A DNA stretch of 64,000 bases from a virus: positions 86,269 to 150,268 of the IMG/VR virus record IMGVR_UViG_3300024999_000038; one strand, 5' to 3'. This document shows, piece after piece, positions 58,081 through 64,000 of the stretch. A program made the position numbers and the translations under genes. The notes beneath the pieces were generated by a model, which had not been told where the DNA came from, ran no database searches, and worked only from the letters and a program-made list of their open reading frames with translations. The first letter of the stretch is position 1, and every line of letters starts with the position of its first letter.

Positions 58081-58305
58081 ATGTTTAAAATTGACGGAGT
58101 TGAATATACAGAAATGGATGGTTATTTATATAAGAAGGAATGTGAAGTTTTAAAAAGTAAAATAGAAAATTTAAGACTTGCTCTAGAATGTTTAAAAGAT
58201 GAATATATTCAGTATGTAGATAATGCTTGTCATTGTGATGAATATGGTGAAAATGAAGAATGTGCTTATTGTTTTACTAAAAGAATCTTAAAGGAAACTA
58301 AATAA
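58081..58305 (+). CDS. Small coiled-coil protein with Cys cluster
   Basis: 74 residues; a long helix (SKIENLRLALECLKDEYIQY) then CHCDEYGENEECAYC, a likely metal site. Start after GAAAGGACTTGATTATTA. Confidence 0.65.
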   Translation: MFKIDGVEYTEMDGYLYKKECEVLKSKIENLRLALECLKDEYIQYVDNACHCDEYGENEECAYCFTKRILKETK

Positions 58306-58320
58306 AAGGGGAAATAAATA

Positions 58321-58545
58321 ATGGTTGAACAAGATATGATAATTTTTAGGCATGTAATGCCATATGATAAAATTTTAAATAATAAAGATGCTTTATATGA
58401 TAAAGACGTTGATGAAGTATATGCCTCTGCTAGATATTTAGCTTTAAGAGAGTTAAACAAACATGGATTTAGAGTATTGCAATTCATAGTTACCGAAGAT
58501 AGTCTTGTAACTGGAGAATGGGTTTTAGTAGAAAAATTAAAATGA
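58321..58545 (+). CDS. Hypothetical small protein
   Basis: 74 residues, start after AAAGGGGAAATAAATA. Helix-rich first half (SARYLALRELNKHGFRVLQF), beta-strand end. Function unknown. Confidence 0.65.
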   Translation: MVEQDMIIFRHVMPYDKILNNKDALYDKDVDEVYASARYLALRELNKHGFRVLQFIVTEDSLVTGEWVLVEKLK

Positions 58546-58566
58546 AAATAAAGGAGATGTAATATT

Positions 58567-58944
58567 ATGACTTGTATAGAATGTGAATTTTACTCAGAGG
58601 ATGATTTAACAGGATTGTCTCCACAAGAGAAATTAGATCATGTAAGTAGTCACTGTATAGATTCTAATAATCCAGATTTCAATGAATGGGCAAGAGAATT
58701 TGGCAGAGGCGTTACTAAAGAGGAATCATTATCACATCCTAAGTGGTGTGGTAAAATTGATAATCCTGAGAAGACAGAGGAGTATTATACTAAGGAAGAA
58801 ATTAGTGAGGCAGTTAAAGAAGCAAAAGAACATCGTAAGTTCGCTATAAAGTCATATTCTTTATCCATAAATGATATGGCGATTGGAGGAACAATGTATC
58901 CAATTTATACAATAATTAGAGCATTGCAACGCTATGAAAAATAG
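58567..58944 (+). CDS. Hypothetical protein with possible TAG readthrough extension
   Basis: 125 residues to TAG at 58942-58944. CIECEFYSEDD, SSHC and HPKWC suggest a zinc site near the N terminus. The same frame continues after the TAG for 25 convincing codons (FGIVGSLDGKTTAKEIVEEM) to TAA at 59020-59022. Either a nonsense mutation removed the tail, or the amber codon is read through. Start after AAAGGAGATGTAATATT. Confidence 0.65.
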   Translation: MTCIECEFYSEDDLTGLSPQEKLDHVSSHCIDSNNPDFNEWAREFGRGVTKEESLSHPKWCGKIDNPEKTEEYYTKEEISEAVKEAKEHRKFAIKSYSLSINDMAIGGTMYPIYTIIRALQRYEK

Positions 58945-59074
58945 TATTTTGGTATCGTTGGTTCTTTAGATGGAAAAACCACAGCTAAAGAAATCGTAGA
59001 AGAAATGATTAAAAGCAAATAAAAAATATTTGAAATAAAAGGAGTATTTTTAATTTAAGAAAGGAGGTGTTTAT

Positions 59075-59257
59075 ATGGACGCATTTAAATTCATTAACAT
59101 CACTAGAAAATATAAGAAATGTCCAGATTGTGGGAGTAGTTGGAAAGATACAAAATTACAAGTCAGTGTAAAAGATGAAATTGTAACAATTAGTTGTGAA
59201 TGTGGTTTCTTAAAATTGGTTGATGAAAATAATAAAGAGATTAAAGGAGGAGAATAG
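59075..59257 (+). CDS. Zinc-ribbon protein
   Basis: 60 residues. CPDCGSSW (16-23) and CECGFLKLV (42-50) form a zinc ribbon. Start after AGAAAGGAGGTGTTTAT. Its end, EIKGGE, encodes the AGGAGG for the next gene. Confidence 0.75.
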   Translation: MDAFKFINITRKYKKCPDCGSSWKDTKLQVSVKDEIVTISCECGFLKLVDENNKEIKGGE

Positions 59258-59258
59258 A

Positions 59259-60320
59259 ATTAACAGTACAATATTTTTACCAAAAACTATTAAAGTAGGC
59301 TATCAAAATCGCTCAGATACATATACTGGTCAACTTGCGTATATTATTTATTATGATCAAAAGAATATATTAAGAAAAAGTAAATCATGGGAAAGTTGGA
59401 GAGATGATAAAATTCTACCACAAGAATTTGCCAATGAACCCACTAGTGGATTTGTATTAAATAAAAAAGTAGGCGACTACTCAAACGGTTGGGATCATCG
59501 AAAATCATATTGTAGAGTATTCGACCCTCGTAATTTTGAGTTCGAGATCACAATAGAGAATTTACTCTATATTCTTGAAAATGCTAGTTCAATTAAAGGA
59601 AAAGGGCTAGAGGGAGAATTCGTGTACGGTTGGTCTGGGTCAGATATAATTTTAATGCCAGTTGATTCACCTGATTATGCTGAATTATCAAAATTAAATG
59701 ATCTAAGACACGAAAGAAAGAAATTTGACGGTAAAACTTTAATATTTGGTGGTACATATAAATCAAATTCCAATAATGAATTAATTTATTTGGGTAGATT
59801 CTATGAAAATAATGATGATGGCAAAGAATCAAAAACTTATTTTTTCTATGATAGAAAGTCAAGTTATAGGAAAATAAATTCTATAAAATCTTTATCAGGA
59901 AGTATAATTGATGTTATTGATGAAAATTGTGTAGAAGATTATGCTGATTTGATGGATGAATTATTAAAAGACAGTAAATATTCATCAAGAGAACCTAAGA
60001 ACGACACCTATTTAGATTATACATTAGAAGATTTTAAGAAATTGCTAGAAAAGAATTCTTATTGGCATAATAAATGCTATGTTGAAATTGATAAAAAATA
60101 TTTAAGATATTACATCGAAAGACAAAGAAACTATTATCATTATTCATATTCTAATTATGACAGAAGAAATGAAACTTATAATGTTTATACTACTACCAAG
60201 GGGAGAAAAGATGAAATATTCATGAAAGAAGCGTCTCCAGAACATGTTTTTAATACAATTAAACCAAAATATTTAGTAACATACAATCAAAATAAAGAAT
60301 TAATTAAGGAGTGGAAATAA
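59259..60320 (+). CDS. Hypothetical protein, AUU start
   Basis: 353 residues starting at ATT 59259, eight bases after AAAGGAGG and one base after the upstream stop. No ATG, GTG or TTG lies between that ribosome site and clearly coding sequence (LPKTIKVGYQNRSDTYTGQLAYIIYYDQ). Many phages carry a protein of this type (TYTGQLAYIIYYD...SWESWRD) with no known function. Residues 265-330 are Tyr-rich. Confidence 0.75.
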   Translation: MNSTIFLPKTIKVGYQNRSDTYTGQLAYIIYYDQKNILRKSKSWESWRDDKILPQEFANEPTSGFVLNKKVGDYSNGWDHRKSYCRVFDPRNFEFEITIENLLYILENASSIKGKGLEGEFVYGWSGSDIILMPVDSPDYAELSKLNDLRHERKKFDGKTLIFGGTYKSNSNNELIYLGRFYENNDDGKESKTYFFYDRKSSYRKINSIKSLSGSIIDVIDENCVEDYADLMDELLKDSKYSSREPKNDTYLDYTLEDFKKLLEKNSYWHNKCYVEIDKKYLRYYIERQRNYYHYSYSNYDRRNETYNVYTTTKGRKDEIFMKEASPEHVFNTIKPKYLVTYNQNKELIKEWK

Positions 60321-60322
60321 AA

Positions 60323-60727
60323 ATGGCAAACGAAACAAACGATTCAAAGATTATGATATTAAAGAAGCAAATTGAGGACAAGAAAGCAAAATTAATTAAA
60401 TCTCAAAAGTTTTCTCCTATTACAAATAGTTCAATTGAGTTAGATGGGGTAAGAACTAATATCCAAGTTCTAAATAAGGAACAACTAACTTATCTATTAG
60501 TAAAACTCAACTCATATGCACTTTCTGCAAAAGATTTAGAAATTGATTTTATTATCTCTGGTTATTATATTGCGGATTGGATTACAGATATTAAATCTAA
60601 GCTTGATTTTGTAAGTCGCAAAGAAGAAGAAAATAAACTTAAAATAATGGAGTCTAAATTACATCAATTACTTTCAAATGAGAAGAAGGTAGAGCTTGAA
60701 ATTGATGAGATTATGAAGAATTTGTAA
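60323..60727 (+). CDS. Coiled-coil protein
   Basis: 134 residues from the ATG after AAGGAGTGGAAATAAAA. Helical at both ends (KKQIEDKKAKLIKSQ; ENKLKIMESKLHQLLSNEKKVELEI) around a small central domain. Coupled to the gene before. Function unknown. Confidence 0.67.
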   Translation: MANETNDSKIMILKKQIEDKKAKLIKSQKFSPITNSSIELDGVRTNIQVLNKEQLTYLLVKLNSYALSAKDLEIDFIISGYYIADWITDIKSKLDFVSRKEEENKLKIMESKLHQLLSNEKKVELEIDEIMKNL

Positions 60728-60739
60728 TAGTTAATAGAG

Positions 60740-60761
60740 GGAGGGTGTTAATTCATCCTCC
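60740..60761 (+). terminator. GC-rich hairpin
   Basis: GGAGGGTG pairs with CATCCTCC (one G-U) around TTAATT, 13 bases after a stop. The design (TTAATT loop, GC stem, no T run) matches the hairpin at 798. Confidence 0.5.
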
Positions 60762-60798
60762 TTCGAAAGATACATTTTAAGTTATGAAAGGAGAAATT

Positions 60799-61014
60799 AT
60801 GGGTTGGTGTAAGAGAGACAAACGTAAATGCATAGGAGAAATTTGTAGTATGCGTCCACAACCAAAAGAATCAGAGACATATGAAGACTGTCCTGAGTTT
60901 ATTATTAGGGGGCAGAGAAGTAAATTGAATTTGTACTACGATGATTTTGGCTATAATGCTGAAGAAATTAATAAGGTTCTGGAAGTATGTATTAATAAAA
61001 AGGAGATTAAATAA
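60799..61014 (+). CDS. Cysteine-containing small protein
   Basis: 71 residues from the ATG after AAAGGAGAAATT. N-terminal WCKRDKRKCIGEICSM and a further CPEF suggest a metal site; acidic C terminus. Its stop overlaps the next start. Confidence 0.65.
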   Translation: MGWCKRDKRKCIGEICSMRPQPKESETYEDCPEFIIRGQRSKLNLYYDDFGYNAEEINKVLEVCINKKEIK

Positions 61015-61322
61015 TGAAAGAATTTAATGACTACTTACTAAAATTTAAAATAACTAATGATAAACTTAAAATGGAAATAAGTCTAAAGGATTTGGTATGG
61101 TTATTTCATAATAGTCCTGAAAATATAGCTGATGATGGAGAAAGTCCATTTGCAAAAGTAAAACGTGGTAAAAGACAAGAGTTCGCAGAATATTTTGTAA
61201 AAACACTTATGGAAGATGCTCCATATGAAAGAGACTGTTTCAGATGGGGAGAGCCATTTGAAGATGCTTTTAGAGAAATTACTGAAAGTGGAGTAGATTT
61301 TTGTAAATATGAGGATGATTAG
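61014..61322 (+). CDS. Hypothetical protein
   Basis: 102 residues, coupled by TAATG; AAGGAG lies inside the gene before. Helical, with SPEN-A-DG and FRWGEPFEDAF segments near the end. No family recognised. Confidence 0.65.
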   Translation: MKEFNDYLLKFKITNDKLKMEISLKDLVWLFHNSPENIADDGESPFAKVKRGKRQEFAEYFVKTLMEDAPYERDCFRWGEPFEDAFREITESGVDFCKYEDD

Positions 61323-61333
61323 GGAGGTATAAT

Positions 61334-61678
61334 ATGCTAGTAGAAATTTATAGAGGTGTAGTACTAAAAGGTTATTCTATTTTATCAAGACGTAAACATT
61401 GGTATAGTAAAATTGAAAAAGAAAGAAGACAAATTAAACTCAATACTGGAATACACACAATTTGCGATGAAGAAGAAATTGAATTAAATGTTGATAGATT
61501 ACTTAAAGAAGTTATGGAAGATTCAGGTTGGGGTGAAAATTTTGAAGGATGGTCTGATTACGAATGGAAGTGGGATTTAAGGGTTGTTTATATTAAAGAC
61601 TTGAAAATGAACGAAATTATTGAAAAATTAACTGGTGAACAATTTAAAAATGAATTTGGGTTTATTAAGCCCTATTAA
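61334..61678 (+). CDS. Hypothetical protein
   Basis: 114 residues, start after AGGGAGGTATAAT. Basic N-terminal part, acidic Trp-rich middle (WGENFEGWSDYEWKWD). Function unknown. Confidence 0.65.
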   Translation: MLVEIYRGVVLKGYSILSRRKHWYSKIEKERRQIKLNTGIHTICDEEEIELNVDRLLKEVMEDSGWGENFEGWSDYEWKWDLRVVYIKDLKMNEIIEKLTGEQFKNEFGFIKPY

Positions 61679-61720
61679 ATTGAATATTCTAATGGATTGA
61701 AAAGAAAGGAGAAACATAAA

Positions 61721-61900
61721 TTGATTTGTAAAGAATGTAAAAACAAACCTATAGCAAGAGGAATTAAATTCGTAAAATGTTTTAGATGTGATGAGAATAC
61801 AACAGTAAATAGTTTTCATAAAAATATTTGTAATGATTGTTCAGATAAGTATCAAGTATGTCAATATTGTGGCAATAAGATTGAGCAACATCAAATCTGA
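61721..61900 (+). CDS. Zinc-finger protein, TTG start
   Basis: 59 residues from TTG after GAAAGGAGAAACATAAA. Four Cys pairs (CKEC, CFRC, CNDC, CQYC) give two zinc knuckles, as in small phage and host zinc ribbons. Function unknown. Confidence 0.72.
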   Translation: MICKECKNKPIARGIKFVKCFRCDENTTVNSFHKNICNDCSDKYQVCQYCGNKIEQHQI

Positions 61901-61933
61901 CTTTTAATTGATAATGAAAGGAGTAAAATATAA

Positions 61934-62308
61934 ATGAATATTAATAACTTCAACTCACTATTACAACATATGGAAACCAAATTTCCAATCAATGAATGCA
62001 CAAATAAATACAACCAAGATGCAATTTATGAAGGAAACAACTACTATTTGTGCATGATAATTGATAAAAGATTTAAAGATGAAATCACTTTAAAAATTTT
62101 AAAGCCATATATTTGGGTAGGAAATGAGTCAAAAGATATTAGACTAAGAAAAGATTTTAAAGACTATGTAGGATGTGCTTGGATAAGTAAAAATAATAAA
62201 TATTATGTTGATAATTTTGAAAATCCAGTACATGATGAAGATGAAATAGTAATTGGATTTGTTAGATACAAGAATATTTCAGATGATAAAATTTGGGATG
62301 AATTATGA
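61934..62308 (+). CDS. Hypothetical protein
   Basis: 124 residues, start after GAAAGGAGTAAAATATAA. Alpha/beta, with a WVGNESKDIRLRKDF segment and acidic end. No family recognised. Confidence 0.65.
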   Translation: MNINNFNSLLQHMETKFPINECTNKYNQDAIYEGNNYYLCMIIDKRFKDEITLKILKPYIWVGNESKDIRLRKDFKDYVGCAWISKNNKYYVDNFENPVHDEDEIVIGFVRYKNISDDKIWDEL

Positions 62309-62340
62309 TTACGAAGGATGATTTTAAGATGTGGTTAAAC

Positions 62341-62369
62341 TTGCAATTTTTCAAAATATAGCGTATACT
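62341..62369 (+). promoter_or_regulatory. Sigma-A-type promoter
   Basis: TTGCAA, 17-base spacer, TATACT, about 50 bases before the gene at 62421. The leader carries a palindrome that covers the ribosome site. Confidence 0.7.
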
Positions 62370-62388
62370 TAACTACAAATAAAGAAAT

Positions 62389-62420
62389 AATATCACCATA
62401 AACTAAGAAAGGGTGATATT
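62389..62420 (+). promoter_or_regulatory. Ribosome-site palindrome
   Basis: AATATCACC and GGTGATATT (9 bp, perfect) flank a 14-base loop; the right arm holds the GGTGAT ribosome site and touches the ATG. It parallels the element before the MazF-like gene at 28059. Confidence 0.55.
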
Positions 62421-62651
62421 ATGAGAAGATTACTAAACGGTTACATCAATACATTTTATGTTCTAGGAAATAAAACAGGTAAGGCATTTGTCAATCACAA
62501 TATCAAAAGTTCAATATTAATTACTGATCCAATGAGAGCAAAGAAATTTAATTCTATGAGTGAAGCATCTGATTATTATAATAAATGTAGAAATAATTAT
62601 GATGGCGAGTTATTTGTTCATCAGATTAGAGTGACTGTTGAATTAATTTAG
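62421..62651 (+). CDS. Hypothetical small basic protein
   Basis: 76 residues, monocistronic between its own promoter and a terminator-like palindrome. Basic; includes ILITDPMRAKKFNSMSEASDYYNKC. Function unknown. Separate transcription with a masked ribosome site suggests tight control. Confidence 0.68.
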   Translation: MRRLLNGYINTFYVLGNKTGKAFVNHNIKSSILITDPMRAKKFNSMSEASDYYNKCRNNYDGELFVHQIRVTVELI

Positions 62652-62701
62652 ATTTTTGTTTAAGGTGTAGTATAATTGTAAAATAAATATATTACACCTT
62701 A
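62648..62701 (+). promoter_or_regulatory. Overlapping terminator palindrome and promoter
   Basis: TAAGGTGTA (62661-62669) and TACACCTTA (62693-62701) are perfect arms followed by TTTTT, fitting a terminator for the upstream gene. In the same bases, TTAGAT, a 17-base spacer and TATAAT (62671-62676) form a promoter for the downstream genes. AAATAAATAT lies between the arms. Confidence 0.55.
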
Positions 62702-62723
62702 TTTTTGAAAGGTGAGGAAATAG

Positions 62724-62900
62724 ATATGTGAATATTGTAATGGTAAGAAAGTTTTATTGGAAGGTAATGATGGATATGGATTTTTTATAAAAAACAGTAC
62801 AATTATTATTGTTGAGCAAGCAAACGATGGTGCTTTTATTCTTGATAATATTTTTATAGATTATTGCCCAAAATGCGGAAGAAACTTATTTGAAATATAA
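62724..62900 (+). CDS. Zinc-ribbon protein starting at AUA
   Basis: 58 residues. The frame begins ATA TGT GAA TAT TGT, so the first Cys knuckle (CEYC) directly follows the start; CPKCGRN closes the ribbon near the end. AAAGGTGAGG is six bases upstream. The only nearby ATG is out of frame and followed at once by TGA. With no other start available, AUA initiation is required. Confidence 0.78.
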   Translation: MCEYCNGKKVLLEGNDGYGFFIKNSTIIIVEQANDGAFILDNIFIDYCPKCGRNLFEI

Positions 62901-62933
62901 TACTTTAAAAAATCTGATTTATAGGAGAAAGGA

Positions 62934-63161
62934 ATGATTATTATGTTCAAGAATTATAAAATTGTCAAAACAGAACCAAATATAAATATGATGAAAGAAA
63001 ACTCTTCTAAAATACTTACACATATTATTGTTGCTTATAATGAGTGTAATTCACCTGATAAATTTAATGATATGACAAACGAAATAATTAACATATTAGA
63101 AAGTCATTTTGAGTATGGATTTATGCAAGGTTATAAAGAATTTGGGAGGGAAGTTGAATAA
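62934..63161 (+). CDS. Hypothetical small helical protein
   Basis: 75 residues (72 if started at the ATG three codons later). Helical, with a C-terminal FEYGFMQGYKEFGRE of the kind found in small phage proteins. It overlaps the next start by one base. Function unknown. Confidence 0.65.
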   Translation: MIIMFKNYKIVKTEPNINMMKENSSKILTHIIVAYNECNSPDKFNDMTNEIINILESHFEYGFMQGYKEFGREVE

Positions 63162-63496
63162 TGAATACATATAAAATTGGAGAAGAAATTGGATTTTCTC
63201 AAGACTTTGAGATTGAATCAGCTTTAAGTAGAAACAAAGTAACTGTAAAAGTAGGAGATAAGGGTTTTATAGATAGCAAAGGTAATGTTCATTATACTAC
63301 TGGTCAGGCTTGTGGCATAATTCAAAGAATAGGTAAAGAAATTGAGATGGAAGATTATGATTATCATAGTATCGCTAAAATGTTATGGAATAGATTGAAA
63401 AGTCAGTTTGAAATTGAAGAGTTTCTTGGAGATTATGATGTTAACGAAAAAGATGTTCTTGAAGAATTAGAAGAAGTTTTGAGTGATATTTTGTAA
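63161..63496 (+). CDS. Hypothetical protein
   Basis: 111 residues, coupled (TAATG) with GGGAGG in the gene before. The first half is a beta domain (VTVKVGDKGFIDSKGNVHYTTGQACGII), the second acidic helices. Function unknown. Confidence 0.67.
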   Translation: MNTYKIGEEIGFSQDFEIESALSRNKVTVKVGDKGFIDSKGNVHYTTGQACGIIQRIGKEIEMEDYDYHSIAKMLWNRLKSQFEIEEFLGDYDVNEKDVLEELEEVLSDIL

Positions 63497-63515
63497 GAAA
63501 GAAGGATAATTAATA

Positions 63516-63833
63516 ATGAAACAATTCAAAGTAAAAGCAACCAGAACAGACGAATACATTATTGAAATTGATGAAAATGAATTAAATGAGAAATGGATGG
63601 AAGATTTTAGACAGGCGTTCTTTGACTTTCACACTTACGAAGAACATGCAGAACAAATTGCAATGATGAGAGCAAGATTTGGCGAAGGTTTTATTGAGGG
63701 ATATGGAAATATTTTAGTTGATGGAAATAAACCTTGGTATATTACTGATGAAAAACAAGTAAATAAAGCAATTAATATTAAAATAGTTAGCGAAGATAAT
63801 GATAGAGAAATTGAAGTGGAGGAAATTAAATAA
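63516..63833 (+). CDS. Hypothetical protein
   Basis: 105 residues, start after AGAAAGAAGGATAATTA. KQFKVKATRTDEYIIEIDENELNEKW is a beta hairpin and helix seen in other small phage proteins; the end is acidic. It overlaps the next gene by one base. Confidence 0.67.
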   Translation: MKQFKVKATRTDEYIIEIDENELNEKWMEDFRQAFFDFHTYEEHAEQIAMMRARFGEGFIEGYGNILVDGNKPWYITDEKQVNKAINIKIVSEDNDREIEVEEIK

Positions 63834-64000
63834 TGGAAAATTATTATGAAGTAACCAAACAATCATCATTACACAAAGAATATATGGATTATATAGTAAG
63901 TGATAAAATAATGAGGGAAATTTCCCATGAGTTTTTATCTAACAATAATATTAACACAAAAGAATATGCTTCAACTAAAGATACTTTTTATATTATTCCA
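63833..64000 (+). CDS. Hypothetical protein, cut by the window end
   Basis: The first 56 residues of a gene that runs past the window. Start follows GTGGAGGAAATTAAAT and overlaps the previous stop. Helical so far; no family recognised from the part visible. Confidence 0.6.
   Translation, partial: MENYYEVTKQSSLHKEYMDYIVSDKIMREISHEFLSNNNINTKEYASTKDTFYIIP

Noticed and set aside
1-64000. CRISPR array
   Set aside because: No regularly spaced direct repeats were found; the repeats seen are single inverted repeats or short AT-rich motifs.

Overview
This window looks like the inside of a very large temperate phage or prophage (or a phage-like plasmid) of a spore-forming Bacilli host, of the SPbeta type. 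The DNA is strongly AT-rich. About 130 mostly tiny genes are packed head to tail on the + strand, with strong AGGAGG ribosome sites and few promoters. Phage families recur (YopX, DUF5662, phage-type phosphoesterases, many small zinc-ribbon proteins, HNH and Vsr-like homing endonucleases). The Bacilli assignment rests on a SpoVT-like regulator, a GAAC-N4-GTTC LexA box and an Agr-type peptide system. No tRNA, rRNA, CRISPR array, IS element or structural (head/tail) gene was seen.

Layout. 0-15 kb: small accessory genes with an MBL-fold hydrolase, YopX and DUF5662 proteins, an orphan C5 DNA methyltransferase, a ParB-like protein and a phosphoesterase. 15-27 kb: UV-damage endonuclease behind its own palindromic promoter, a SpoVT paralogue, a second phosphoesterase, a 702-residue conserved phage protein and an HNH homing endonuclease. 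28-35 kb: the most unusual block, with a MazF-like protein, a Vsr-like homing endonuclease, a DUF5317 membrane protein, two related kinase-less multi-spanning membrane proteins, an AgrD-like pro-peptide, an HTH-MazF fusion and AgrB. 34.7-39.5 kb: a LexA-box promoter and a block resembling the SPbeta lysogeny-control region (DGQHR-like protein, catalytically dead tyrosine-recombinase fold, XRE repressor). 39.6-48.8 kb: a 3D-domain cell-wall protein, small genes, a HslV-like protein and thymidine kinase. 48.9-52.6 kb: promoter, ATP-dependent DNA ligase, macro domain, WGR-PARP and a structured non-coding region. 52.8-64 kb: MazG-like protein, an odd radical-SAM-like protein, a nucleotidyltransferase, NrnB-like nuclease and more small genes.

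Main hypothesis. The Agr-type signal genes sit immediately beside a lysogeny-control module and a LexA-controlled promoter. By analogy with arbitrium in SPbeta/phi3T, where a peptide signal feeds into an integrase-fold repressor and involves MazF biology, this phage may use a cyclic-peptide Agr circuit, read through an HTH-MazF fusion rather than a kinase and response regulator, to set lysis versus lysogeny. The parts are visible in the sequence; the circuit is inference.

A second notable feature is repeated use of apparent AUA/AUU start codons, including in thymidine kinase, the C5 methyltransferase and a zinc-ribbon gene that has no other possible start.
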